In this document: one piece after another, positions 1-8,406 of the stretch
How the letters are laid out: each line of letters starts with the position of its first letter
Position numbering within the stretch: the stretch's first letter is position 1
Assembly: GCF_030678915.1 (NCBI RefSeq)
Contig: NZ_JAUUTZ010000006.1
Location: 62,001 to 126,000, forward strand
DNA length: 64,000 nucleotides
Reading direction: 5' to 3'
DNA from: Paracoccus wurundjeri
GTDB taxonomy: Bacteria; Pseudomonadota; Alphaproteobacteria; Rhodobacterales; Rhodobacteraceae
Made by a program: the position numbers and the translations under genes
The notes under the pieces: generated by a model
The model's input: the letters and a program-made list of their open reading frames with translations, nothing else
The model's database searches: none
Told to the model about the DNA's origin: nothing

Positions 1-818
1 TCGGGTTGCTCCTCCTGGCGTATATTCAGCCGAAGCGGCGTTCTGCCGTCCCAGTCGGCAAGCTTGTCCATCGACAGAACTACATTGACATAATTCATGC
101 TACGCCCGCGATTCTCGCCGGCCTTGATCTCGACGGTCCGGCTGGGAACATAGCTGACCAGCAGAACATCAACCGGATTCGCCAGTTCCGACAGCGGCAC
201 GATCTCGATACTATCGCCCTGTTGCGTGGTTTCGCGGTTCAGGCTGACAAGCGCCGGTGTGACCCGATGCGCGTCGATCAGCCCGGCAAGCTGCGCCGGA
301 CCGGGCGCGACGGCGGTATCCTGTCCGTCAATGATGAGTTGCGGTGTGTAGACCGAACGTTCGCCTGCGGCACGGGCATATGCCTCTTGCCGGCTGGTGA
401 ATTCGGGGCTCGCGAAACTGTCTTCCCAGCCAAGATAGTCCCAGTAATCCACGTGCAGCGACAATGGCAGCACGCCCGGGTCATCTGCCAATGCGCTCAG
501 CATATTGTCTGCGGCGGGACAAGAGGAACAGCCTTGCGACGTGAACAGTTCAACGACGATTGGCGATGTCGAGGGATTGAAATTGTCCAGAGGCGGCGGG
601 GGCGCATCTCCGCTGGCGAAATTGTTGAACCCTGCCGATTCGGGCATTTCATATTGCCTGTCGGATGATGGCGCGGACCGGCCCGGATCAGTCGGCGCCG
701 TGATCAGCGGCGCCTCCGGGTCCTCGGGCACGGTCGGTTGCTGGGCGGACAGGGGCAGTACACCTATCGTCCCGGCAAACATGACGGCCAGAAACATTCT
801 GCTGGTGCCTATGCGCAT
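1..818 (-). CDS. DUF1223 family exported thioredoxin-like protein (3' end cut by window)
   Basis: The minus-strand reading frame is open from about 818 to the window edge, so the C-terminus is missing. The N-terminus (MRIGTSRMFLAVMFAG, then LPLSAQ) is a signal peptide, so the protein is exported. After a Pro/Asp-rich linker comes VVELFTSQGCSSCPAAD, the thioredoxin-like CxxC loop typical of DUF1223, followed by LHVDYWDYLGWED and an RQEAYARA segment that also fit this family. The biochemical role of DUF1223 is not established; a periplasmic thiol function is inferred from the CSSC motif. The start is uncertain: in-frame ATGs also lie 9 and 11 codons upstream, none with a convincing ribosome-binding site. 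It is divergent from acnA. Confidence 0.8.
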   Translation of the reverse strand, partial: MRIGTSRMFLAVMFAGTIGVLPLSAQQPTVPEDPEAPLITAPTDPGRSAPSSDRQYEMPESAGFNNFASGDAPPPPLDNFNPSTSPIVVELFTSQGCSSCPAADNMLSALADDPGVLPLSLHVDYWDYLGWEDSFASPEFTSRQEAYARAAGERSVYTPQLIIDGQDTAVAPGPAQLAGLIDAHRVTPALVSLNRETTQQGDSIEIVPLSELANPVDVLLVSYVPSRTVEIKAGENRGRSMNYVNVVLSMDKLADWDGRTPLRLNIRQEEQP

Positions 819-909
819 CTTCGGGTCCGCTTGATCAGATCTCATCTCCATGCATAGACCCATGTGGCGGCCAACACCAAATCAATGCTTTGTTAGCCCA
901 GTCACCTGA

Positions 910-953
910 TTATGGACAAGTGTATGCTTCATTATGGACAAGTGTATGCTTCA
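910..953. repeat. Perfect tandem direct repeat, two 22-bp units, upstream of acnA
   Basis: Positions 910-931 and 932-953 are identical 22-bp units, beginning TTATGGACAAG and ending TGTATGCTTCA, with no spacer. A partial echo (GATTATGGCATGC) follows at 975-986. The unit lies in the divergent gap between the DUF1223 gene and acnA, about 140 bp before the acnA start. It may be a duplicated regulator site or simple replication slippage. Confidence 0.85.
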
Positions 954-988
954 GGGCTATTGAGCAAGCCGTCAGATTATGGCATGCC

Positions 989-1000
989 ATTGCATACAAT
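989..1000. promoter_or_regulatory. Candidate operator ATTG-CATA-CAAT upstream of acnA
   Basis: An inverted repeat with 4-bp arms (ATTG/CAAT) flanks CATA. Its GCATAC core is the reverse complement of the GTATGC that occurs once in each unit of the tandem repeat at 910-953, so the leader holds three related GTATGC/GCATAC sites. The binding protein is unknown. Confidence 0.3.
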
Positions 1001-1094
1001 TGAGGTGCATTACCCTTGCAGAACCTTTTTGCTTCAGGCAAAGCAGGGTGAGACTCATGCCCGACCCATCCATTTCGCAGACAGGGAGGCCCTG

Positions 1095-3866
1095 ATGCCC
1101 ATCCAGACCGGAACCGATACCTCCAAGACCCGCCGCAAGCTGAAAGCTGGCGGTAAAGAGGTTTCCTATTACTCCATTGCAGCCGCATCCGACGCCGGAC
1201 TTGGCGATTTTTCCAAACTTCCGGCATCGCTCAGGGTGGTGCTGGAGAACATGCTCCGGTTCGAAGATGGCGGGCGTACCGTCAGCCAAGACGATATCCG
1301 GGCCTTTGCCGAATGGGCCGCGAAGGGTGGCCAGAACCCGCGAGAGATCGCCTATCGCCCTACCCGCGTGCTGATGCAGGATTTCACCGGCGTTCCGGCA
1401 GTTGTCGACCTTGCCGCGATGCGCGACGGCATCAAGGCGCTTGGTGGTGATGCGCAGAAAATCAACCCGCTGAACCCGGTCGATCTGGTCATTGACCACT
1501 CGGTCATGATTGATGAATTCGGCACCCCCCGCGCCTTCCAGTTCAATGTCGAGCGTGAATATGAACGCAATATCGAACGCTATCAGTTCCTGAAATGGGG
1601 TCAGAAGGCGTTTCAGAACTTCCGCGTGGTCCCGCCGGGAACCGGCATCTGCCATCAGGTGAACCTTGAATACCTGGCGCAGACGGTCTGGACCGATACC
1701 GACCAAAACGGCGAAGAAGTCGCCTATCCCGATACTCTGGTCGGCACCGACTCCCATACAACCATGGTCAACGGCCTTGCCGTGCTGGGCTGGGGCGTCG
1801 GCGGGATTGAGGCCGAGGCAGCGATGCTGGGGCAACCGATCTCTATGCTGATCCCGGAAGTCGTGGGCTTCAAGATCACCGGTTCTCTGCGCGAAGGCGT
1901 TACGGCAACCGACCTTGTGCTGAAGGTCGTGCAGATGCTGCGCGAACATGGTGTGGTTGGCAAATTCGTGGAATTCTACGGCGACGGACTGGACCATATG
2001 CCCCTGCCCGACCGCGCCACCATTGCCAATATGGCACCGGAATACGGTGCCACCTGCGGCTTCTTCCCGATCGACGACGAAACTCTGCGTTACCTGCGTC
2101 AGACGGGCCGCGACGAGGATCGCATTGCACTGGTCGAAGCATATGCCAAGGAGAACGGCTTCTGGCGCGGCAAGGATTACGACCCGGTCTATTCCTCGAC
2201 GCTGGAACTTGATCAGAGCGATGTCGTGCCCGCGATCTCGGGGCCGAAGCGCCCGCAAGACCACGTCCCGCTGACCGCTTCCGCTTCTGCTTTCCGCAAA
2301 TATATCTGCGACACCCGCAAACTGCCCGAACCCACCGGTACCGCCACCGGCAGATGGAATGCCGAAGGTGGCGCACCCACCCCCAACGATCTGCCGGGCC
2401 ATCACGATGGCTATAAGGACGGCACGGTCGAGGGTGAGGATTACAGGCTTCACGACGGTTCAATCGTGATCGCGTCGATCACCTCCTGCACCAATACATC
2501 GAACCCCTATGTGCTCATGGCCGCCGGACTGGTTGCCCGTAAGGCGCGCGAATTGGGACTGAACCGGAAACCCTGGGTGAAAACCTCTCTGGCGCCGGGT
2601 TCGCAGGTCGTTCAGGAATATCTCGAGGCCGCCGGGCTGCAGGAAGATCTGGATGCCATCGGCTTCAACCTTGTCGGCTTCGGCTGCACCACCTGCATCG
2701 GCAATTCGGGCCCGCTTCAGCCGGAAATCTCGAAATCGATCAACGACAACGACCTTGTCGCCGTCTCGGTCTTGTCCGGCAACCGCAATTTCGAGGGCCG
2801 GATTTCACCGGATGTGCGCGCCAATTATCTGGCATCGCCGCCTCTGGTCGTGGCATACGCGCTTGCCGGGGACATGAATATCGACCTGACGACGGAACCG
2901 CTTGGCACGTCGAAAGACGGCAACCCGGTTTACCTGAAAGACATCTGGCCGACGACGAAAGAGGTCGCCGAACTGGTTGAGTCCATCGTTACCCGTGAGA
3001 TGTTCCAGGAAAAATATGCCGATGTCTTCAAGGGCGATGAACGGTGGCAGGCTGTTGAAGTCACCGACAGCGAAACTTACGACTGGCCGCCGACATCGAC
3101 CTATATCCAAAACCCGCCCTATTTCCAGGGCATGTCGAAAGAACCCGGAACCATCAGCAATATCAGTGGCGCCCGCATTCTCGCGCTGCTGGGCGATATG
3201 ATCACCACCGACCACATCTCGCCCGCCGGCTCCTTCAAGCCTGATACACCTGCCGGGAAATACCTGACCGAACGTCAGGTTCCCGCCCGGGAATTCAACT
3301 CCTATGGCTCGCGTCGCGGTAATCACGAGGTGATGATGCGCGGCACATTCGCCAATATCCGCATCAGGAACGAGATGCTGGATGGCGTCGAGGGCGGCTA
3401 TTCCAAGGGGCCGGACGGTCAGCAGGCCGCGATTTACGACGCTGCCATGAGCTATGCCGAACAAGGCACTCCGCTGGTGGTGATCGGTGGGGCCGAATAT
3501 GGCGCCGGTTCATCGCGTGACTGGGCTGCCAAAGGCACCAATCTGCTGGGCGTGACAGCCGTGATCGCGGAAAGCTTCGAGCGTATTCACCGTTCGAATC
3601 TGGTCGGGATGGGCGTCGTTCCATTCGAATTCACCAATGGCGACACCCGCAAAACGTTGAAACTGACCGGCGACGAAACGGTGACGATCACCGGGCTGGA
3701 GGGTGATTTCAAACCTCTGTCACTGGTTCCGGCAACGATCACCTATGCCGACGGCACCGCGAAAGAGATCCAGCTCAAGGCTCGCGTGGATACCGAGGTC
3801 GAGATCGAATATCTCAAGAATGGTGGCGTGCTGCATTACGTGCTGCGCAATCTCGCCGCGTCCTGA
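1095..3866 (+). CDS. acnA: Aconitate hydratase A
   Basis: TCA-cycle aconitase (citrate to isocitrate via cis-aconitate), cytosolic, with a [4Fe-4S] cluster. The product is 923 residues, normal for AcnA/IRP-type enzymes. Cluster ligands are C465 (in TSCTNTSNP), C531 and C534 (in [12 protein letters not shown]). The C-terminal swivel domain carries [13 protein letters not shown] and the [12 protein letters not shown] and [13 protein letters not shown] active-site loops. The start was placed at the ATG behind a strong AGGGAGG at 1083-1089; the frame is open further upstream, but the extra residues do not resemble the family. A strong terminator follows at once, so the gene is probably monocistronic. 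Confidence 0.97.
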   Translation: MPIQTGTDTSKTRRKLKAGGKEVSYYSIAAASDAGLGDFSKLPASLRVVLENMLRFEDGGRTVSQDDIRAFAEWAAKGGQNPREIAYRPTRVLMQDFTGVPAVVDLAAMRDGIKALGGDAQKINPLNPVDLVIDHSVMIDEFGTPRAFQFNVEREYERNIERYQFLKWGQKAFQNFRVVPPGTGICHQVNLEYLAQTVWTDTDQNGEEVAYPDTLVGTDSHTTMVNGLAVLGWGVGGIEAEAAMLGQPISMLIPEVVGFKITGSLREGVTATDLVLKVVQMLREHGVVGKFVEFYGDGLDHMPLPDRATIANMAPEYGATCGFFPIDDETLRYLRQTGRDEDRIALVEAYAKENGFWRGKDYDPVYSSTLELDQSDVVPAISGPKRPQDHVPLTASASAFRKYICDTRKLPEPTGTATGRWNAEGGAPTPNDLPGHHDGYKDGTVEGEDYRLHDGSIVIASITSCTNTSNPYVLMAAGLVARKARELGLNRKPWVKTSLAPGSQVVQEYLEAAGLQEDLDAIGFNLVGFGCTTCIGNSGPLQPEISKSINDNDLVAVSVLSGNRNFEGRISPDVRANYLASPPLVVAYALAGDMNIDLTTEPLGTSKDGNPVYLKDIWPTTKEVAELVESIVTREMFQEKYADVFKGDERWQAVEVTDSETYDWPPTSTYIQNPPYFQGMSKEPGTISNISGARILALLGDMITTDHISPAGSFKPDTPAGKYLTERQVPAREFNSYGSRRGNHEVMMRGTFANIRIRNEMLDGVEGGYSKGPDGQQAAIYDAAMSYAEQGTPLVVIGGAEYGAGSSRDWAAKGTNLLGVTAVIAESFERIHRSNLVGMGVVPFEFTNGDTRKTLKLTGDETVTITGLEGDFKPLSLVPATITYADGTAKEIQLKARVDTEVEIEYLKNGGVLHYVLRNLAAS

Positions 3867-3886
3867 CTTGCCGGAAATTTGTAATG

Positions 3887-3921
3887 GCGGCCTCCGATAC
3901 AGATATCGGAGGCCGCTTTTT
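3887..3921 (+). terminator. Rho-independent terminator of acnA
   Basis: A perfect 13-bp stem (GCGGCCTCCGATA at 3887-3899 with TATCGGAGGCCGC at 3904-3916), a 4-nt loop (CAGA) and a run of five T follow the acnA stop by about 20 bp. Confidence 0.93.
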
Positions 3922-3997
3922 CTTGTGGTAAACCACAATTGTTACCCCGCTCACTTCCATGTGATCATTGTGGCGCAAATGGGAAGAGGGGAAGAAA

Positions 3998-5509
3998 ATG
4001 ATCCAACAGCGTAACCTGTCGATGTTGGCCCGGTCGCTTGCCTTGGGGACTGCTTTGGCCGGATCCATTTCGACTGCACAGGCCGAGGAACGCGACGAAT
4101 TCTTCTGGTTGGGGGAAATCAACAAGGCCAGCATCATCATCAACAGTGATGAAGGTCTGCTGCCGAAAGAGGACACGCCCGGAATAGCCAGCGCGTTGCA
4201 AGAGGTCATCGACGCGGGCAATCAACCCGATGGAGAACGCCCCAGCGCAGTCATCAAATTCGAACCGCTCTGGATCGAGGCGGGCGGGCTTGAGGTCACG
4301 CTGGTACATGCCGGGCGCTCAAGTCAGGACATGCACGCCACTTACCGCGCGGCGATTCAGCGCGACAAGCTGCTGGAACTCGCGGATCAGTTAAACAAGA
4401 CATCCGCCACGATGATCGGTCTTGCCGCCAAGCACAAAGACACCATCGTTCCGAATTACACCAATGGCGTCGCGGCGCAGCCGAACAGTTTTGCGCATTA
4501 TCTTCTGGGACATGCCGCCGGGCTTGACCGCGATGCCCAGCGCATCCGTGAAGCCTATGCACGAATCGACCGCTCGGCCATGGGCACAACGGTTCTGAAT
4601 GGCACAAGCTGGCCTTTGAACCGGCAGCGCATGGCGGATTATCTGGGCTTTGCCGCATTGGTGGATAACGCCTATGACGCCTCGCAGATCTCGTCGATGG
4701 ATCAGCCGGTCGAGGTGGCGCAGATCGTCACATCCATCGCGCTTCATACCGGCAATTTCATCGAAGACATAATGACGCAATATGCCCAGACGCGCCCGTG
4801 GATCCTGCTCGAGGAAGGGGACGGGAATACCTATGTTTCCTCTGCGATGCCGCAGAAACGGAATCCGGGCCTGCTGAACGACACCCGCAGCGCCGCCTCG
4901 CGGACGATTGCCTTGGCGACCGGACCTGTCTTTCAGACCCATAATCTGACGCCCGGAATGCCCGACCCGAAGGAGGTGGAAGACAATTCCGAAATCGTCG
5001 ATGCCGCAATCACTACGCTGGAGGAGTTCGAAAAGGTGCTGAACGCATTGGTCATCAATTCCGAACGGGCGCTGGAAGAGGTGAACAGCGACTGGACCGC
5101 CTCGCAGGAGGTTGCCGATATCCTGATGCGGGAGCATGGCCTGCCCTTCCGCGAAGGCCATCATGTCGCCTCGGAAATCGTCACCCATGCCCGGAACGAG
5201 GGCATCGGCCCGTTGGACTTTCCCTATAGCGAAGCGCAGCGCATCTATGCCGAGACGGTCGAAGGCACGGACTATCCGCAGGAACTGCCTCTGAGCGAAG
5301 AAGAGTTCCGCGCCGCGTTGGATCCTGTCGCGATCATCGGGAACCGCGCGACCATAGGCGGACCGCAGCCCAGCGAGATCGAACGGATGCTCAAGGACGC
5401 ACAAGACCGTATCGCCGCACAGGACACATGGACTGAGGACAGGCGCGGACATATCGACGCCGCACTTGCGAAACTGGATCAGGAATTCTCGGCCCTGCTC
5501 TCCAGGTGA
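3998..5509 (+). CDS. Exported argininosuccinate-lyase-like enzyme (fumarase/aspartase superfamily)
   Basis: A 503-residue protein of the fumarase/ASL superfamily. Family signature SSAMPQKRNPG spans residues 281-291 (flexible catalytic-serine loop). Other ASL-like segments are HAGRSSQDMH around H104 and GTSWPLNRQRMADYLGF near 200. It differs from housekeeping ArgH in starting with a classical signal peptide (MIQQRNLSMLARSLALG, cleavage after STAQA), so it should act in the periplasm. The start follows GAGGGGAAGAAA. Whether it cleaves argininosuccinate or another succinyl adduct cannot be told. It stands alone between acnA and hslO with no arginine genes nearby. Confidence 0.82.
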   Translation: MIQQRNLSMLARSLALGTALAGSISTAQAEERDEFFWLGEINKASIIINSDEGLLPKEDTPGIASALQEVIDAGNQPDGERPSAVIKFEPLWIEAGGLEVTLVHAGRSSQDMHATYRAAIQRDKLLELADQLNKTSATMIGLAAKHKDTIVPNYTNGVAAQPNSFAHYLLGHAAGLDRDAQRIREAYARIDRSAMGTTVLNGTSWPLNRQRMADYLGFAALVDNAYDASQISSMDQPVEVAQIVTSIALHTGNFIEDIMTQYAQTRPWILLEEGDGNTYVSSAMPQKRNPGLLNDTRSAASRTIALATGPVFQTHNLTPGMPDPKEVEDNSEIVDAAITTLEEFEKVLNALVINSERALEEVNSDWTASQEVADILMREHGLPFREGHHVASEIVTHARNEGIGPLDFPYSEAQRIYAETVEGTDYPQELPLSEEEFRAALDPVAIIGNRATIGGPQPSEIERMLKDAQDRIAAQDTWTEDRRGHIDAALAKLDQEFSALLSR

Positions 5510-5519
5510 TCCCGGGATG

Positions 5520-5543
5520 CCGGCGGGAAATGCCGCCGGTTCC
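5520..5543 (+). terminator. Probable terminator of the exported lyase gene
   Basis: A 7-bp GC stem (CCGGCGG 5520-5526, CCGCCGG 5533-5539) with loop GAAATG begins 10 bp after the stop codon. The tail is TTCCCCCC rather than a clean T run, so efficiency is doubtful. Confidence 0.5.
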
Positions 5544-5586
5544 CCCCTTGGGATTGCTGCAAAAACGCATATATTAGCGCCAACCC

Positions 5587-5604
5587 GGCCCGCAATCGCG
5601 GGCC
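5587..5604 (+). other. Hairpin in the hslO 5' leader
   Basis: A perfect GGCCCGC/GCGGGCC stem with a 4-nt loop (AATC) lies 24 bp before the hslO start codon and upstream of its AAGGA site. It has no T run, so it is more likely an mRNA leader structure than a terminator. Any role in thermal or redox control of hslO is speculation. Confidence 0.4.
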
Positions 5605-5627
5605 AAATGCAATTTCAAGGATCTGTC

Positions 5628-6653
5628 ATGAACACAATCAACCAGATCGCCTGGGACGACACGGTTCTGCCCTTCCAGTTCGACCGCTCGGATATCCGCG
5701 GCCGCATTGCGCGACTGGATGGCGTGCTGGATCATATCCTGTCGCGCCACAATTACCCGGCACAGGTCAGTGCCCTTGTCGCGCAACTGGCCTTGCTTGC
5801 AGCCCTGATCGGCCCAACGATCAAGCTGCGCTGGAAGCTAAGCCTGCAGGTGCGTGGCAACGGCGCGGTCCGAACGATCGCGGCAGATTACTATGCTCCC
5901 GAGGGTGAGGACGAATCCGCCCGGATCCGCGCCTGGGCCAGTTTCGACGAAGACAAGCTGGATGACGGCCCGGCATTCGAACAGATCGGCGACGGATATT
6001 TCGCGATCCTGATCCATCAGGGACAGGATATGCAGCCTTATCAGGGCATCACCCCTCTGACCGGAGGATCGCTTTCGGCCTGCGCGCAAACCTATTTCGC
6101 TCAGTCCGAACAATTGCCCTCGCGGTTTTCACTGGCCTATGGGCGCTCGCAGCTTTCCGGTCAGCCCGAGCATTGGCGCGCCGGAGGCATCATGCTTCAA
6201 ACCTTGCCGACGCAGCCGATGGAGGAATCCGACGGCGGGAGCGGTGAACAAGGGCTGATCGAGGCGGCAGATATTCTTCAAGGCGAAGAATCCGAGGATT
6301 GGAACCGGGCCAACATGCTTCTGGATACGGTCGAGCAACTGGAACTCATCGGTCCCAATGTCGGGCCCACCGATCTGCTGTTGCGGCTGTTCCACGAAGA
6401 AACGCCGCGCGTCTACGATCCGCAGCGGATCGAATTCGGCTGTTCCTGTACAGCCGACAGGGTTCGCGACACACTTGCGATCTATTCGGCCAAGGATATC
6501 GCCCATATGACCACCAAAGAGGGCATCGTGACCGCCGACTGTCAGTTTTGCGGCGCACATTACGAACTGGACCCGAACAGCCTTGGTTTTGAGGCCACGG
6601 TCGATGCCAATGGTGATCCGATCGACCCCCGAAGCGACGGGACCGGCACGTGA
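5628..6653 (+). CDS. hslO: Hsp33 redox-regulated molecular chaperone
   Basis: A cytosolic holdase chaperone switched on by oxidation of a zinc-binding cysteine cluster. The 341-residue product carries the C-terminal redox switch: CSC at C272/C274 and CQFC at C305/C308, which bind Zn when reduced. The N-terminal core has LSACAQTYFAQSEQ, typical of Hsp33. The start was chosen after AAGGATC; the longer upstream frame has no site. It is slightly longer than E. coli Hsp33 because of an acidic Ser/Gly/Glu linker near 205-215. The TGA overlaps the GTG start of the next gene, indicating coupled translation. Confidence 0.95.
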   Translation: MNTINQIAWDDTVLPFQFDRSDIRGRIARLDGVLDHILSRHNYPAQVSALVAQLALLAALIGPTIKLRWKLSLQVRGNGAVRTIAADYYAPEGEDESARIRAWASFDEDKLDDGPAFEQIGDGYFAILIHQGQDMQPYQGITPLTGGSLSACAQTYFAQSEQLPSRFSLAYGRSQLSGQPEHWRAGGIMLQTLPTQPMEESDGGSGEQGLIEAADILQGEESEDWNRANMLLDTVEQLELIGPNVGPTDLLLRLFHEETPRVYDPQRIEFGCSCTADRVRDTLAIYSAKDIAHMTTKEGIVTADCQFCGAHYELDPNSLGFEATVDANGDPIDPRSDGTGT

Positions 6654-7240
6654 ATCCCAACTGGTCAGAAGAACTGCTGCACAGGGCTTTGACAGGAAAT
6701 GCAAAGCCAAGTTCGGATTACGAACTGAACGATGTCACGCCTCCGGATGTGCCTTTGCGGCCTGCCGGCGTGCTGGCAGCGTTTCACGAGGATGACGGGC
6801 GGCTGGTGCTGACCAAGCGGGCATCGGGACTGCGTCACCATCCCGGACAGATCGCCTTGCCGGGCGGCAAGGTCGATCCGGGCGACCGCGACGAGGTTGC
6901 CGCCGCCTTGCGCGAGGCGCAGGAAGAAGTCGGTCTTGACCCGGCACAAGTTGATCTGCTGGGTACCCTGCCCTCCCACCGGACCGTTACGGGTTTTTCC
7001 GTGACTCCGGTACTGGGGATCATCCGTGGCACGTTCACCCCCATCGCTGAACCGGGCGAAGTCGAAGAAGTGTTCACCCTTCCTTTCGCCCATATCAGTG
7101 ATCCGGCCAGCTACCGCGTCGAGCAGCGCCGCTGGCGGGAAGGGTGGCGCAGCTATCCCGTAGCGCCGTATGGCCCCTATTACCTGTGGGGGGCAACGGC
7201 ACGTATCCTGCTGCGACTGGCCAGAAGGCTGCAATCATGA
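6650..7240 (+). CDS. CoA pyrophosphatase-type Nudix hydrolase
   Basis: A 196-residue Nudix protein. The Nudix box is GGKVDPGDRDEVAAALREAQ followed by EEVGL, with the extra residues after GGK seen in the CoA-pyrophosphatase group. It is preceded by LTKRASGLRHHPGQIALPGG, matching the UPF0035/NuCoA motif that marks coenzyme A (NudL-like) hydrolases. It should cleave CoA or acyl-CoA to 3',5'-ADP and phosphopantetheine with Mg2+. It starts with GTG inside the hslO stop and ends in an ATGA overlap with the CCA-adding enzyme gene, so it is in one operon with both. Confidence 0.88.
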   Translation: MNPNWSEELLHRALTGNAKPSSDYELNDVTPPDVPLRPAGVLAAFHEDDGRLVLTKRASGLRHHPGQIALPGGKVDPGDRDEVAAALREAQEEVGLDPAQVDLLGTLPSHRTVTGFSVTPVLGIIRGTFTPIAEPGEVEEVFTLPFAHISDPASYRVEQRRWREGWRSYPVAPYGPYYLWGATARILLRLARRLQS

Positions 7241-8406
7241 CCCGTCTTCCTGCGGATACCCTGAGCGATCCGACGCTGCTCGCGGTTCTGGATGCGATCG
7301 AGGCGCGGGGAAATCATGCCTATCTGGTGGGGGGAGCGGTTCGCAACGCGCTGCTTGGCCAGCCGGTTGACGATATCGATATCGCCACGGATGCCCTGCC
7401 CGATCAGGTCGCGCAATTGGCTGCCGATGCGGGGCTGAAACCGGTCCCGACAGGAATCGAGCATGGTACGGTTACGGTCGTCGCAGATGGGCGAGGCTTC
7501 GAGGTCACGACATTCCGCCGCGATATCGAAACCGACGGGCGCCACGCAGTCGTAACATTCTCGGACAATCTGGAAGAAGATGCCCGCCGCCGAGATTTCA
7601 CCATGAACGCGCTTTATGCCGGCCGGGACGGGCATGTCATCGACCCGGTCGGCGGACTGCCGGATCTGACCGCGAAAAGACTGCGTTTTGTCGGCCAAGC
7701 CGAGCAGCGAATTCAAGAGGATTATCTGCGAATTCTGCGATTCTTTCGCTTTCTTGCGTGGTACGGAGAAGAGGCATCGCCCGAAGCGGTTGCCGCCTGC
7801 GCCGCATTGAAAGACGGGCTGGCGCGGATCGCCCGCGAACGTATCGGCGGCGAAATCAGGAAACTGCTGGCAGCGCCCGATCCCGTCGCGTCAATCAGGC
7901 TGATGAAGCAGACCGGCGTGCTTGATCAGATCCTGGCTGATGCACAGCCAGAGATTATTGCCGCTCTGGTCGAAATTGAAACGCGCGAACGGGTTCCACC
8001 ATCCTGGCCCCGCCGCCTCGCCGCGCTGAGCAATAGCAGGAAGTGCAGCGGCGAATTGCGGTTATCGAAGGATGAGACGCGGGCACAAGAAGCATTGGCG
8101 CGGGCTTTGGATGCGGACTGGGCGCTGGAGGAGGCGGGCTATCGTCTTGGCGTATCTGCCGCGACGGATTACATTCTTCTGGCCGGAGCAAAAGGAATGA
8201 AACTGCCCGCCGACTGGCCGGATCAGCTTATCCGCGCCTCGAAGGCGAAACTTCCGATCAGTGCCCGTGATCTGCAACCGAAACTTGAAGGCCCCGCATT
8301 GGGACGCGCGTTGCAGGCCGCCGAAACCCGGTGGATCGCCAGTGGCTTCGCCCTGACCAAATCCGAACTGGTCGCGGCAGCATTGAGTGCAGGAGCAGGC
8401 GAATGA
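7237..8406 (+). CDS. CCA tRNA nucleotidyltransferase / poly(A) polymerase family protein
   Basis: A class II nucleotidyltransferase of 389 residues. The N-terminal catalytic head has YLVGGAVRNALLGQPVDDID (Gly-rich motif plus DxD metal site) and RRRDFTMNALY; RILRFFRFLAWYG is the neck. It should add or repair the 3' CCA end of tRNAs in the cytosol. The start is the ATG overlapping the previous gene's stop (ATGA); it overlaps the next gene the same way. A CoA hydrolase followed by the CCA enzyme is a common alphaproteobacterial order. The C-terminal half is weakly conserved, as usual. Confidence 0.93.
   Translation: MTRLPADTLSDPTLLAVLDAIEARGNHAYLVGGAVRNALLGQPVDDIDIATDALPDQVAQLAADAGLKPVPTGIEHGTVTVVADGRGFEVTTFRRDIETDGRHAVVTFSDNLEEDARRRDFTMNALYAGRDGHVIDPVGGLPDLTAKRLRFVGQAEQRIQEDYLRILRFFRFLAWYGEEASPEAVAACAALKDGLARIARERIGGEIRKLLAAPDPVASIRLMKQTGVLDQILADAQPEIIAALVEIETRERVPPSWPRRLAALSNSRKCSGELRLSKDETRAQEALARALDADWALEEAGYRLGVSAATDYILLAGAKGMKLPADWPDQLIRASKAKLPISARDLQPKLEGPALGRALQAAETRWIASGFALTKSELVAAALSAGAGE

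Noticed and set aside
972..2453. 493-codon minus-strand ORF opposite acnA
   Set aside because: Shadow of aconitase; no family resemblance.
3968..3997. Upstream in-frame ATG for the exported lyase
   Set aside because: It would add ten residues before the signal peptide; the GAGGGG ribosome site fits the ATG at 3998.
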